From: CAZBBC01 sp964489835 | Lineage (GTDB): Bacteria; Calditrichota; Calditrichia; JAJRVZ01 | Assembly: GCA_964489835.1 (NCBI GenBank) | Contig: CAZBBC010000019.1 | Span: 1 to 53,054, forward strand | Reading direction: 5' to 3' | DNA length: 53,054 bases | Shown: positions 25,659 through 35,760 of the stretch, in pieces | Position numbering within the stretch: position 1 is the first letter of the stretch | Layout: each line of letters starts with the position of its first letter | The notes under the pieces: model-generated | Seen by the model: the letters and a program-made list of their open reading frames with translations, nothing else | Database searches by the model: none | What the model was told of the DNA's origin: nothing | Translations under genes and position numbers: made by a program

Positions 25659-28001
25659 ATGAAAATACTTCTCCAGGCGGCACATACTCTTGAATTTGAT
25701 AAAGTATTAGATTTTATTAGTATAAAATGTGTCAGTGAATTAGGTAAGCGCCGACTACTAGATAGCCAGCCATTTTCCGACAGGGAAACTTTGGAGCAGG
25801 CATTAGCAGAAGTCACAGAAGCAAAACAGATTTATATGAGTGAAGGTGGGATCCCTTTATGCGCTTTTGATGATATCAGAATTCTTCTTAATAAAATTGA
25901 GCCGCTTGACAGTTATCTGGAAATAACCGACTGCCAAAGATTTCAGAATTTTTTAGAAATAGCCGCTGATGTATACAATTTTTTTGAAAAACATCGCGAA
26001 ACCTGCCCTTTATTGGCAAAATACGCCGAAAAGATCGATCCACTCCCCAATCTTCTGAAATTAATTCAAAACACTATTGATCCATCCGGAAGCATCTATG
26101 ATAATGCAAGTCCGGAGCTTAAAAAGATTCGTTCACAAATTGCGGTCATCAGTAAGCAAATTCATATAAAGCTTGAACGGATTATTGATAAACAAGCTGA
26201 ACATCTTCGTGAAGAATTTATTTCCCTGCGTGATGGCAGGCTGGTCATTCCGGTTCGTGAATATTCTGTAAACAAAATTCCCGGAATTGTTCATGGCCAG
26301 TCTGCCACCGGACAAACACATTTTGTTGAACCGATGTCAGTCGTATCGTTAAATAATGAGATTTTTGAACTGTACAACCAGGAAAAAAGAGAAATTATCC
26401 GAATACTCCAGCGTCTTTCAGCAAATGTGCGTGAACATAAAGAGGCATTATATATAAATCTGGAAAATTTGGTTCATATTGATGTTGTACAGGCAAAAGC
26501 GCAATACTCTATCTCTATCAATGGGGAAGCACCAGTCGTAAATGATCCATTTATCTGGGATATACGCAACGGTTTTCATCCTTTACTTTTAAGAAAAATT
26601 CGTACTGAAACCGTACCGCTGACGTTGAAACTGGGTGATGATTATCGAATGATCGTAATTACCGGTCCGAATGCCGGAGGTAAAACCGTTACCCTTAAAA
26701 CCATAGGTTTGTTACAACTCCTTTTTCAAAGTGGATTTCATATTCCTGTTGACGAAGGGTCCACATTTCCTGTTTGCAACCAATTGGCGGCTGTCATTGG
26801 TGATGAGCAGTCGATCGAAAATGATTTGAGTACGTTTTCTTCACATATCACTAAAATCAATGAAATTGTTAAACAACCGGTCAGCCGTTCACTGATCTTG
26901 ATTGATGAGATCGGCAGTGGAACCGACCCGGGGGAGGGTTCTGCTCTGGCTGTCTCACTGCTCGAGGAACTCAACAAGGAGGGAATCATAACGGTAGTGA
27001 CGACACATCTCGGTGAGTTGAAGGCATTTGCCAACAGGCTCGATAAGGCCATCAATGCTGCCATGCAATTTGATTTCAACACGTTGTCACCTTTGTTTAT
27101 TTTAGAAACCGGCGTGCCGGGAAGCAGTTATGCATTCGACATATCTCAGCGTCTTGGTATGGATGAGAAAATACTTGATCGGGCGCGGGATATGCTGGGA
27201 AAATCGCACAATGAATTAGAAAGTATGATCAGTGATCTGACTAAAAAACGACAGGCTTATGATGCCAAAATCAAGGAGCTTTCGATCAAGGAAACCGAGT
27301 TAGAGGGTTTAAAATCTCTCTATCAAAACCGCGCAGATGATCTGAAAATGAAGCGAAAAAAATATGAGGAAGCAGCGATAGGAGATGCCCGGGAGATTCT
27401 CGATAATGTCAACCGGACGATTGAAAAAGTAATAAGGGAAATAAAAGAGACGCAGGCTGATGGGAAAGTTGTTAAGAAAGGGAGAAATGAAATTCAGCAA
27501 TTAAGAGAGATAATCAACCAAAAAATTGAACCGTCAGTCAATAGAGAAATTTTATTTGAAGATCTGCATAAAGGCCAAAATGTTCGCAGTAAAAGATTTC
27601 TCCTGGATGGGCAGATCACCAAATTGTTGAAAGACAAGGAGCAGGTTGAAATAGAAACTGGTGGGATTAAATTCACCGTACCACTCACTGATTTAACAGT
27701 GGCGGGAGTTTCTAAGGAGATCGGGGGAACAGCGTCGCATATAACCAGTAACAGCCAAGGGGTCGTCAATGAAATAGATCTCCGTGGTAAGATCGCTGAA
27801 GACGCTCTGATTGAATTGGATCAATATCTGGATCACGCATTAAATTCCGACTGGCATGAGGTTCGTATTATCCATGGTAAGGGTACGGGAGCACTCCGCA
27901 CGAAGATCCATAGTTATCTCAAGAAAAATAAAAAGATAAAATCATTCCGGCTAGGCAATTATGGTGAGGGAGATACCGGGGTGACAGTGATTGAATTATA
28001 G
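25659..28001 (+). CDS. mutS2: MutS2 (DNA/ribosome-collision endonuclease of the MutS family)
   Basis: A 780-residue MutS2. The core ATPase has Walker A GPNAGGKT at 336-343 and Walker B LIDEIGSGTDPGEG with Asp416-Glu417. A coiled-coil region (about 510-600) follows. The C-terminal Smr nuclease domain has IDLRG and HGKGTG starting at His739, and the protein ends in GDTGVTVIEL. There is no mismatch-recognition domain, as is normal for MutS2. The family suppresses recombination and, in Bacillus, splits collided ribosomes. It is 3 bp after cvpA and 9 bp before polA. Confidence 0.97.
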   Translation: MKILLQAAHTLEFDKVLDFISIKCVSELGKRRLLDSQPFSDRETLEQALAEVTEAKQIYMSEGGIPLCAFDDIRILLNKIEPLDSYLEITDCQRFQNFLEIAADVYNFFEKHRETCPLLAKYAEKIDPLPNLLKLIQNTIDPSGSIYDNASPELKKIRSQIAVISKQIHIKLERIIDKQAEHLREEFISLRDGRLVIPVREYSVNKIPGIVHGQSATGQTHFVEPMSVVSLNNEIFELYNQEKREIIRILQRLSANVREHKEALYINLENLVHIDVVQAKAQYSISINGEAPVVNDPFIWDIRNGFHPLLLRKIRTETVPLTLKLGDDYRMIVITGPNAGGKTVTLKTIGLLQLLFQSGFHIPVDEGSTFPVCNQLAAVIGDEQSIENDLSTFSSHITKINEIVKQPVSRSLILIDEIGSGTDPGEGSALAVSLLEELNKEGIITVVTTHLGELKAFANRLDKAINAAMQFDFNTLSPLFILETGVPGSSYAFDISQRLGMDEKILDRARDMLGKSHNELESMISDLTKKRQAYDAKIKELSIKETELEGLKSLYQNRADDLKMKRKKYEEAAIGDAREILDNVNRTIEKVIREIKETQADGKVVKKGRNEIQQLREIINQKIEPSVNREILFEDLHKGQNVRSKRFLLDGQITKLLKDKEQVEIETGGIKFTVPLTDLTVAGVSKEIGGTASHITSNSQGVVNEIDLRGKIAEDALIELDQYLDHALNSDWHEVRIIHGKGTGALRTKIHSYLKKNKKIKSFRLGNYGEGDTGVTVIEL

Positions 28002-28010
28002 AGGGATACA

Positions 28011-30755
28011 ATGATGTCTGCAAAAAAATTCTTTTTATTGGATGGGTCGGCGATATTTTATCGCAGCTATTTTGCCTTTATACGTAATCCTTTAATTAAT
28101 TCAAAAGGTGAGAATACCAGTGCTACCTTTGGTTTCCTGAACACTCTCTTTAAATTAATAGAAGATGAAAAACCTGAATATTTATCGGTGATCTTCGATA
28201 CCAAAGAACCAACTTTTCGTCATCATATTTACAGTGAATATAAGGCAACCAGAGAGAAAATGCCTGAAGATATGGCGGAGACCTTTCCCAGGTTACGGCA
28301 GGTATTAGATACCTTAAATCTGACCGTCCTGGAAAAAGCCGGGTATGAAGCAGACGATATTATTGCATCTCTGGCCAGAAAGTATGCCTCTGACACATTA
28401 GAGATCTATATTATTTCGGGCGATAAAGATTTAGCCCAACTGGTATCGGATCATATATCAATCTATACAATGGCCCGGTCTGCTAATGACCAGGCAGAAA
28501 TACTTGACCGTTTTAAAATAAAAGAAAAATATGGGGTATATCCGGAAGAGATAACGGACTGGCTTGCATTAATGGGTGATAAATCGGACAATATTCCCGG
28601 TATTCCCTCTGTTGGTGAAAAGACCGCGTGTGCCCTGATCGAACAATTCCAATCGTTGGATAACCTGTATCATAATGTTGAAGATGTTGTTAAAGAAGGG
28701 CTACGCCAAAAGATCAAAGAAAACCGTAACAAGGCTTTTCTCTCAAAAGAACTGGTCATTCTCGATGATAAAGTGCCCCTGGAAACCAGTTTACCAGAAT
28801 TCGAGATGAAGCCCTGGGATAAAAATGACCTGGAAGTTCTACTAAAGGATATGGAATTCAACCGTCTGATTACAAGGGCTGGCAAAGTACATGAACAGGT
28901 TAGTGGGGCTCCGGAAAATTCAAAGTCAGTGTTTTCTGTAAAAAAGACAAATTATCAATTGATCAATGATCAGGCCTCTTTTAATCAATTACTTGAACAG
29001 TGGAAGAAAAAAGATATATTTGTTTTTGATCTGGAAACGGATTCTCTGGATACATTTACAGCCAAAATTGCCGGTATCGCCATCAGTTTTGAAGCAGAAA
29101 CCGCGTATTATATTGCCGTTAACCACCCGGATTCGAATCTCAGTGAAAATGATGTTTTAGCAGAAATTAAACCTTTATTCGAAAATCCGACTATAAAAAA
29201 GGTCGCACAGAACATCAAATTTGATACAATGATCATGAGGCAGCATGGTATCGATGTTCAAAATCTGTATTTCGATACCATGATCGCGTCTTTTTTGATC
29301 AATGCCAGTAGCGGACAACACAATCTGGATTATTTGGCCAGTGAATATCTTGATTACCATATGATCAGTATCGAAGAACTGATCGGTACGGGAAAAAATC
29401 AGAAAAAAATGACTGATCTTCCAACCACACAGGTCAGTAATTATGCCTGCGAAGATGCGGATTTCACCTGGCGTTTGATGGAAACGTTTATTCCAAAACT
29501 CAAAGAACTTGATCTGGAACCACTCTTTTATGAGATAGAAATGCCTCTTATAGAAGTTTTGATGGAAATGGAAGAGCAGGGGGTGACCTTAGACCTTGAT
29601 TTATTAAAGTCGCTATCTGACGAATTGGTACAAAAAATCGATACACTTGAAAAGTCTATTTTTGAGCAGGCGGGTGAAAAATTTAATATCAATTCGCCCC
29701 AGCAATTGGGTATCATCCTCTTTGATAAAATGGAAATTCATAAAGACATCGGGATGAGAAAACCAAAACGCACTAAAATGGGACAATACTCAACTTCCGA
29801 GCAGGTGCTGGAAAGATATCATGCTCATCCTTTACCAAAGACAGTCCTTGAGTATCGAAAATTGGTAAAACTTAAAAATACCTATGTTGATGCTTTGCCG
29901 GGATTAATTCGTCCGAAAACCGGCCGGGTGCATACGTCTTTTAATCAAACCATTGCGGCAACCGGCAGGCTTTCCAGTGTTAATCCCAATTTGCAGAATA
30001 TTCCGATCCGCACAGAGATCGGAAGACAGATGAGAAAGGCCTTTAAGCCGGCGGAAGTTAACACACTTATTATGAGTGCCGATTATTCTCAAATTGAGTT
30101 GCGTATTATGGCACACTTATCCAATGATGAAAAAATGTGCAGCAGTTTTGAACAGAATTTAGATATACACACTGCCACAGCCTCACAGGTTTTTGATATA
30201 CCTCTTTCCCAGGTATCCGAAGATCAGCGGCGTAAAGCGAAAGAAATAAATTTTGGTATCATCTATGGGATGAGTAAATATGGATTATCGAATCGCCTGG
30301 AAATCTCTGTGAGTGAAGCTGAGCAATTTATTTACAATTATTTTTCTACCTATCCAAGGATTCAGGATTTTATGCGCCAGACGATTGCCTATGCCGATAA
30401 AAATGGATATGTAAAAACTATGAAGGGTCGACGGCGCAATCTGCTTCAAATCCATAGTTCAAACCGACAATTACGGGAATTTGCTGAACGCACCTCTATC
30501 AATACACCTATTCAGGGCAGCGCTGCCGATATGATTAAGATAGCGATGATTGATATTCATCGTTCACAAAAGGAGGCAAATTTAAAAAGCAAAATGATAT
30601 TACAGGTTCATGATGAGCTGGTATTTGAAGTGCCTGAGTCTGAAATCGAACCAATGAAAAAACTGGTCAGGGATAAAATGGAAATGGCTATGGATTTACG
30701 GGTGCCGGTAAAAGTAGATATCGGTACCGGAAAAAACTGGTTGGAAGCACATTAA
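28011..30755 (+). CDS. polA: DNA polymerase I with 5' nuclease and proofreading domains
   Basis: 914 residues. The N-terminal FEN-like nuclease spans about 1-290 (FFLLDGSAIFYRSY, ISGDKDLAQLV, GDKSDNIPGI). The 3'-5' exonuclease spans about 310-500 and looks active, with Asp340 and Glu342 in VFDLETDSL, NIKFD and YACEDAD. In the polymerase domain, motif A is DYSQIELR with Asp691 and motif C is VHDE with Asp868-Glu869; O-helix residues RRKAKEINFGIIYG are present. Role: gap repair and removal of RNA primers. A GAGGGA ribosome site overlaps the end of mutS2. The 3' end overlaps the convergent MBL gene by 4 bp. Confidence 0.98.
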   Translation: MMSAKKFFLLDGSAIFYRSYFAFIRNPLINSKGENTSATFGFLNTLFKLIEDEKPEYLSVIFDTKEPTFRHHIYSEYKATREKMPEDMAETFPRLRQVLDTLNLTVLEKAGYEADDIIASLARKYASDTLEIYIISGDKDLAQLVSDHISIYTMARSANDQAEILDRFKIKEKYGVYPEEITDWLALMGDKSDNIPGIPSVGEKTACALIEQFQSLDNLYHNVEDVVKEGLRQKIKENRNKAFLSKELVILDDKVPLETSLPEFEMKPWDKNDLEVLLKDMEFNRLITRAGKVHEQVSGAPENSKSVFSVKKTNYQLINDQASFNQLLEQWKKKDIFVFDLETDSLDTFTAKIAGIAISFEAETAYYIAVNHPDSNLSENDVLAEIKPLFENPTIKKVAQNIKFDTMIMRQHGIDVQNLYFDTMIASFLINASSGQHNLDYLASEYLDYHMISIEELIGTGKNQKKMTDLPTTQVSNYACEDADFTWRLMETFIPKLKELDLEPLFYEIEMPLIEVLMEMEEQGVTLDLDLLKSLSDELVQKIDTLEKSIFEQAGEKFNINSPQQLGIILFDKMEIHKDIGMRKPKRTKMGQYSTSEQVLERYHAHPLPKTVLEYRKLVKLKNTYVDALPGLIRPKTGRVHTSFNQTIAATGRLSSVNPNLQNIPIRTEIGRQMRKAFKPAEVNTLIMSADYSQIELRIMAHLSNDEKMCSSFEQNLDIHTATASQVFDIPLSQVSEDQRRKAKEINFGIIYGMSKYGLSNRLEISVSEAEQFIYNYFSTYPRIQDFMRQTIAYADKNGYVKTMKGRRRNLLQIHSSNRQLREFAERTSINTPIQGSAADMIKIAMIDIHRSQKEANLKSKMILQVHDELVFEVPESEIEPMKKLVRDKMEMAMDLRVPVKVDIGTGKNWLEAH

Positions 30756-31642
30756 TCCAGCGACAGTTCCAATCCTTCCTGAGCGCCCAGTATTTGCATA
30801 TTACTGCCTGTCTGCCACGATATTTTTTTGGCCGCTTCGATAATCGTATCGACGAATGAATCATCATGAACAGGGTCATGATGGAAAAGAATTAATGTTT
30901 TTACTTTAGCCCCGATGGCAATTTTTACCGTGTAATCGTAGGGTGAATGTCCCCATTGAACCTTGGTTTGGTATTCCTCAGGCGTGTATTGTGCATCATG
31001 AATCAGGTAGTCAACATCTTTAACAAAATTAATTAATCGCTGATTACCATCTTCGATAAATACAGATTCATCAGGACTATCAGTATCTTGTGAGACTTCC
31101 GGATGAACAGGATAAGGCTCATTATCGCTAATGTATACCACTGTTTTATTGTTGATATAAAATTTATACCCTAATGCATATCCGGGATGATTCAGGTACA
31201 TCGCCTCAACCTTAATTCCATTAAATTCATATTCACCTTCGTACATTGGTTCAAATTCAAATTTTGACGACATTTCCTCAATTTGCACGGGAAAATTTAC
31301 CGGATTCATTTGATCTGCGAGAATATCTTGCAGCGAAAGATCTGCTTCCTGGGCCCCATGGAAGATAAACTGATTGCCCGGTATATAGGCAGGGACAAAA
31401 AAGGGAATCCCCTGTATATGATCCCAGTGCATGTGGCTTATGAAAATATGAGATTTAATCGGTTTACCTGATTTTAGCAAATGCTGTCCCAACTCCCGTA
31501 TTCCAGATCCGGCATCCAATATAAAAAAATTATCTTCTTCATATCTTAATTCAACGCATGAGGTATTACCACCATATCGACTGGTTGAGGGACCGGGTGT
31601 TGGGATTGAACCTCTTACACCCCAGAATTTGATGTATGCCAT
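30752..31642 (-). CDS. Metallo-beta-lactamase-fold hydrolase (phosphodiesterase/RNase Z-like type)
   Basis: A 296-residue protein starting MAYIKFWGVRGSIPTPG, a beginning typical of MBL-fold proteins of the cyclic-nucleotide phosphodiesterase-like branch. The metal motif is HMHWDH (His70, His72, Asp74, His75); LNHPGYALGY, YISDNEP and DYLIHDAQY supply further ligands, with a late HHDP. The substrate is not readable; relatives cut phosphodiesters. It lies 10 bp after a response-regulator gene on the same strand, which suggests a shared transcript and possibly a signalling role. Its end overlaps polA by 4 bp. Confidence 0.85.
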   Translation of the reverse strand: MAYIKFWGVRGSIPTPGPSTSRYGGNTSCVELRYEEDNFFILDAGSGIRELGQHLLKSGKPIKSHIFISHMHWDHIQGIPFFVPAYIPGNQFIFHGAQEADLSLQDILADQMNPVNFPVQIEEMSSKFEFEPMYEGEYEFNGIKVEAMYLNHPGYALGYKFYINNKTVVYISDNEPYPVHPEVSQDTDSPDESVFIEDGNQRLINFVKDVDYLIHDAQYTPEEYQTKVQWGHSPYDYTVKIAIGAKVKTLILFHHDPVHDDSFVDTIIEAAKKISWQTGSNMQILGAQEGLELSLD

Positions 31643-31652
31643 TGTTAGCCTC

Positions 31653-32021
31653 TTAAATATATTTTTTAATCTCTTTTATGAGAACAGATCCTTTGACAGG
31701 TTTGACCATATAAGAATTTGCACCAAGGTATCGTGCCTTTTTTTCATCGATCGGATAATATTTTCCGGTATAGATTATTACCGGTATGGTTGCAAACTCC
31801 TTATTTTCTCTCATTCTCTTCAGTACAGTAAAACCATCGAGCTGAGGCATCATGACATCAAGAATAACCAATTTAGGTTTAACACTTAGTAGCGTGTCCA
31901 TTGCCTTCGTGCTTTCATTTAACATACAAGCGGTATAACCGTGGTGCATCAGTAGATCTTTCATATAGATTAAATGCAGATCATTATCATCAATGACCAA
32001 AACATCAACAGAATCACTCAC
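31653..32021 (-). CDS. Single-domain response regulator
   Basis: A 122-residue receiver domain with Asp11-Asp12, acceptor Asp55 in VILDVMMPQLDG, Thr85 in IIYTG and Lys107 in VKPV. The start codon is GTG 32021 with GGAGGAG a few bases upstream. It differs from the CheY-like pair of the signalling island (VMMPQLDG rather than ITMP) and belongs to another subgroup. It has no output domain. The following MBL hydrolase is only 10 bp away, so the two probably form an operon. No histidine kinase is adjacent. Confidence 0.9.
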   Translation of the reverse strand: MSDSVDVLVIDDNDLHLIYMKDLLMHHGYTACMLNESTKAMDTLLSVKPKLVILDVMMPQLDGFTVLKRMRENKEFATIPVIIYTGKYYPIDEKKARYLGANSYMVKPVKGSVLIKEIKKYI

Positions 32022-32274
32022 GATTAATCTCCTCCAAATTCTGAAAATTAAATTTACCTACATAAAGATATATATCGCCAAAATAATTCCGGTCGTATTC
32101 AACATATTACTTTTTTTCGATTTCTTCTAGCGGTTTTAATTTCAATGGAAATTTACTATTTGTTATTAAAAAAATCGAGTCGATGCAAGACAAATTAGTT
32201 CACGAATTGCACAAATTAATCAGGTTTAAAAAAATTACTAAATAGCCTGTTTAATTCATAAAAATTTATTTTTA

Positions 32275-32460
32275 AGCGTATAAGTAACATATAATCAATG
32301 ATTTAATTCCCCCTTAAGAAAGGGGGCTAGGGGGTTGTAAATAAATAACATAGAGAAAATAATATCCCCCTTAGTCCCCCTTTTCCAAGGGGGAAACAGG
32401 TCATTACTAAATCAAGATTTATGCAAATTAATCGATACTGCAACAGCCCCGGTAACAGGG
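32275..32460 (+). repeat. Dispersed CCCCC/GGGGG hairpin repeat, family 2
   Basis: It begins GTATAAGTAACATATAATCA (compare 787), followed by CCCCCTTAAGAAAGGGGG, CTAGGGGGTTGTAAATAAAT, AACATA, CCCCCTTAGTCCCCC and TTTTCCAAGGGGGAAACAG, and ends with ATACTGCAACAGCCCC. This is the best complete single copy of the family arrayed in the trp operon. The rest of 32022-32486 shows no gene. Confidence 0.75.
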
Positions 32461-32486
32461 AACAGAGTGGATTGCTTTTTCAAAAA

Positions 32487-34289
32487 TCAAAGGTCAACTT
32501 TTAAAAACTTTTTTTGTTCGTTCTCAATCTCTGAAAGACGGTGTCTAATTTCGGTTAATTCTTTTGTGTAATGAATTTTAGATTTTGATGATTTGGATTC
32601 TTCCCGCATCAGGCGCAGGATTTCATTATATCTGGTATCAAGATGCCATTTACGCATTTTATAAATACAGCCGGCGGCATATTTGAGCGGATTATTGATT
32701 ACCTGAAGTGATAATTTTGATATCATATTCATATCCGCTTCTGTGTTTAAAGATCTTTCCAGTTCCCGTAAATCAAAGTGACCCAGCTCTTCCCATTGAT
32801 GGGCAAATGACTCAAAAATATTGCGTAAGTGTTCATTGGCAAAATCCGACATGGAAAGTTGATCAAAAATATACTTCGCTACTTCTTTATTATCTGTGAT
32901 TAAAATGGATATCAGATCCTCTTCTGCCCGCCATTGCCCCTTCTTTATAATGGATCGATCTTTTTGCTGCTTGATTTCCTCATCTCTCATACGATAGCGA
33001 TCCCGTTTCTTCAAGTGATTAAATCGAGAAATTAAAAAGGATTCTGCGATCTCCATTTTTTCTGCTATCTTATGTATATAAAGGCCAATTTTCACCTCAT
33101 TGGGTATTTCCAGATAATCCTCCAACATTTGATCGATGTGCTTATTTTTCTCTTCAATAGATAGGTCTCTGGTTTGTTTCTCAAGGAGATTTAATTGATA
33201 ATCAATGGGTGAGACTCTGGCTTTGAGTAACTCGACAAAGGCTTCTCGGCCTTTTTCAAGCACAAAGGAATCGGGATCATGTGGGCGGGGTATTAAAACC
33301 ATCGTCACATTCAGATCAAGTGTTTCCAGGATCTGGCTGTTTCGAACCGCTGCAGTCATACCGGCTTCATCACTATCATAGGCAATAATTACGGTATCTG
33401 TGTATCTTTTTATTAGCCGTCCCTGGGCAACCGTCATAGCAGTCCCGCTGGAAGCGATGACATTTTGAATTCCGGTATCGACAAGTCGTAGCAGGTCAAA
33501 ATACCCTTCGACGATTATGACCGCTTTTTTTTGACGTATCGTAGTAATTGCCTGATGGAGTCCGTAAAGAATTTCACCTTTTTTATATATTCTGGACTCC
33601 GGGGAATTTAAATATTTTGGCTGATCGGTTTCTTTCAATCGTCGACCACCGAAACCGACAATTTGACCGGAGATATTAAAGAACGGGAACAATATACGGT
33701 TTCGGAAACGATCAAAATAATGGTCCCCATTTTCTTTTTTTTGAATCAGACCCAATTCAACAAAATAATCCCGCTTGACGGATTTAAACTGCGGCTGTTT
33801 TATCAATCCATCCCATGAATTTGGCGCATATCCAACGGAATATTTTTTTAAGGTTTCCTTTTTAAATTTCCGGCTTTCCAGATATTTTTGTGCGGGTTGT
33901 GATAAATGCGAAGTAAAATATTCATTGGCTATTTGGTTTGTCCGGTAGAGGTGGTCATATTCGGTGGGAGCGGATTGGGAATCGTCCGTTCGCAGATCAG
34001 GCAGACTGATACCCAGGTCCGAAGCAATATTTTTTACCGCTTCGATATAGGAAATATTTTCGACTGACATCAGAAAATTAAATACATTTCCCCCTTTTCC
34101 GCATCCAAAGCAATGGTAGATCTGTTTCTCCGGACTGACAATAAAAGATGGGGTTTTTTCCTTATGAAAAGGGCAGAGTCCTTTAAAGTTTTTACCTGCC
34201 TTTTTAAGGGACACATAGCGGGAAACCACCGATACCAGATCACTGCTGCTTTGTATTTCCTCTATTTTAGATTCCGGAATACGAACCAT
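32487..34289 (-). CDS. dnaG: DNA primase
   Basis: Makes RNA primers for replication. 600 residues. The N-terminal CHCC zinc finger has Cys39, His42, Cys60 and Cys63 (GLCPFHKEKTPSF, then YHCFGCGKGG). The RNA-polymerase basic motif lies around FFNISGQIVGFGGR. The TOPRIM domain has the catalytic Glu in VIIVEGYFDLL and the acidic pair in IIAYDSDEAG. The C-terminal helicase-binding region is helical and weakly conserved. It is not in an rpsU-dnaG-rpoD operon: rpsU lies near 24.5 kb and no rpoD follows within the window. Confidence 0.97.
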   Translation of the reverse strand: MVRIPESKIEEIQSSSDLVSVVSRYVSLKKAGKNFKGLCPFHKEKTPSFIVSPEKQIYHCFGCGKGGNVFNFLMSVENISYIEAVKNIASDLGISLPDLRTDDSQSAPTEYDHLYRTNQIANEYFTSHLSQPAQKYLESRKFKKETLKKYSVGYAPNSWDGLIKQPQFKSVKRDYFVELGLIQKKENGDHYFDRFRNRILFPFFNISGQIVGFGGRRLKETDQPKYLNSPESRIYKKGEILYGLHQAITTIRQKKAVIIVEGYFDLLRLVDTGIQNVIASSGTAMTVAQGRLIKRYTDTVIIAYDSDEAGMTAAVRNSQILETLDLNVTMVLIPRPHDPDSFVLEKGREAFVELLKARVSPIDYQLNLLEKQTRDLSIEEKNKHIDQMLEDYLEIPNEVKIGLYIHKIAEKMEIAESFLISRFNHLKKRDRYRMRDEEIKQQKDRSIIKKGQWRAEEDLISILITDNKEVAKYIFDQLSMSDFANEHLRNIFESFAHQWEELGHFDLRELERSLNTEADMNMISKLSLQVINNPLKYAAGCIYKMRKWHLDTRYNEILRLMREESKSSKSKIHYTKELTEIRHRLSEIENEQKKFLKVDL

Positions 34290-34435
34290 GTAGCTTATAG
34301 CCTCACTTGATTTGAGAAGATGTCATATCTAAATTAGAATCCGAAAATTCAAAAATCAGAAATGATCACCCTCTTAAGAATTCAGTTCATTAAATTTTGG
34401 TCATTGGTACTATGAAAATTTATTATAAATTGTAA

Positions 34436-34660
34436 TCATGAGTGGCCGGTTAAAACTTATTTGATCATTGAATGTTGTCATACTATCATAGGATTTAAAT
34501 ATTTTAAAAACATAAGGACTTGATTTAAAGAACTCACCCTAAATCCCTCTCTTGAGAAGAGAGGGACTTTAGGGAGCCCCTTCTCTTTTCAAGAGAAGGG
34601 GTTTGGGGATGAGTTTTTTAATTATAAAATGAATCATTCTTTTTAACGGGACACTCAGGA
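34436..34660 (+). mobile_element. MITE-like element, copy C
   Basis: 225 bp. The left end TCATGAGTGGCCGGTTAAAA and the right end TTTTTAACGGGACACTCAGGA-like sequence are inverted repeats. The inside contains ATTTAAAGAACTCACCCTAA, the CCCTCTCTTGAGAAGAGAGGG hairpin and the CCCCTTCTC/GAGAAGGGG hairpin. It lies between the divergent dnaG and DUF3467 genes, 90 bp before the latter. No gene lies in 34290-34749. Confidence 0.85.
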
Positions 34661-34749
34661 TTTGACATTTACATCAAGTCATGGATTGTGCTGTGAATAT
34701 TTCAATTTATTAAAATAGACGATTGTATACAACTGTGGAGGAGGAAGCC

Positions 34750-35064
34750 ATGAATAAAAATCCGGCTGTCGGACAACAACAACAGATAAATATTGAACTC
34801 GGAGAATTAGAAGCGGAAGGCATTTATTCAAATCTTGTATTGATCACACATTCGCCGGCTGAGTTTATTTTCGACTTTGCGCGTGTACTTCCGGGAAAAC
34901 CAAAAGCGAAGGTCTATGCCCGGATTATTAAGGCACCTCAGCATGCAAAATCTTTTCTACTGGCCCTTCAGGATAATATAAAGAAATACGAAGAGCAGCA
35001 TGGGGAAATAAAGCTGCAGGGCATCCATAACAAATCCAAAAATATCGGATTTCAGCAACCGTAA
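34750..35064 (+). CDS. DUF3467 family protein
   Basis: A 104-residue cytoplasmic protein. ATG 34750 is chosen because GGAGGAGGAAG lies directly before it; an upstream in-frame TTG at 34723 lacks such a site. The pattern INIELGELEAEGIYSNLV, then ITHSPAEFIFDF, RVLPG and KVYARII, and finally AKSFLLALQDNIKKYEEQHG fits the small DUF3467 family found across many phyla, whose function is unknown. The C-terminal third is an amphipathic helix. It stands alone between repeats: the MITE-like element upstream and several repeats downstream (35065-35760). Confidence 0.82.
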   Translation: MNKNPAVGQQQQINIELGELEAEGIYSNLVLITHSPAEFIFDFARVLPGKPKAKVYARIIKAPQHAKSFLLALQDNIKKYEEQHGEIKLQGIHNKSKNIGFQQP

Positions 35065-35119
35065 TGATATAATCTCCGATCCGCCACCTGCCAATAGGGG
35101 GCAACTTAACTAAATCAAA

Positions 35120-35310
35120 GATCTTTTTAACCGCAAGGACGCAAAGACTACGCAAGGTTCGCAAGGCTTTTTATTAATTTTTTTATCTTTGTGGTCTTTG
35201 TTTTTCATACAATCGATTTTTTTAACCACAGAGTGCACGAAGCACACGAAGTTTTTTTTATATATAATTATATTTTTCGTGGTCTTCGCGTGCTTCGTGG
35301 TCAAATATAT
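35120..35310. repeat. AACCACAGAG/ACGAAG-type inverted repeat cluster
   Basis: ACCGCAAGGACGCAAAGACT occurs near 35130. ACCACAGAGTGCACGAAGCA (from about 35224) faces its partial inverse CTTCGCGTGCTTCGTGGT (about 35284-35301) across an AT-rich centre, so the segment can fold into a long imperfect hairpin. Similar sequences occur in many environmental bacteria. No gene was found. Confidence 0.55.
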
Positions 35311-35399
35311 ATTTATATTCTAATTGACCGGCGCCTGTCCTGAAGTCCGATAGGTCGAATGGTGCCTTCTTTGTGTCCGCCATCAGTGTAATACTTCAG

Positions 35400-35515
35400 A
35401 ATAAATACAACCCCCTAACCCCCTTTACTAAGGGGGAATAGATTTTACTTAATCAATAGCAAAAATGAACTTTTGCTAAAAAATAACCTAATCTGCAACA
35501 GCCCCTTCTAATGGT
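35400..35515 (-). repeat. Family 2 repeat, fragment
   Basis: CAACCCCCTAACCCCCTTTA and the following AAGGGGGAAT are the reverse complement of the left hairpin of family 2. Further right, CTGCAACAGCCCCTTCTA matches the right end of the family in direct orientation, so the copy is rearranged or composite. Nothing else is recognised in 35516-35760 except GGCGGATCTGCC near 35570. Confidence 0.55.
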
Positions 35516-35760
35516 GAAATAAATCTGAGTTAGAGCAAAATCCAAAATTGTGAAAAACTACACATCAGGCGGATCTGCCTATCTAACTTTGCCAACTGCC
35601 AAAGTGGTCATGATGCAGTAAATAAACAAATATTATTCCAATTATATTTGCTTGAAAATCAACAAATATATTCACTGAAATATCTATTATTATTAAGAAT
35701 AGCCCCTTTAGGTCCGTGTTGCTTTTAATATGGATATATCTTAAATTTTCTAACTGGATT

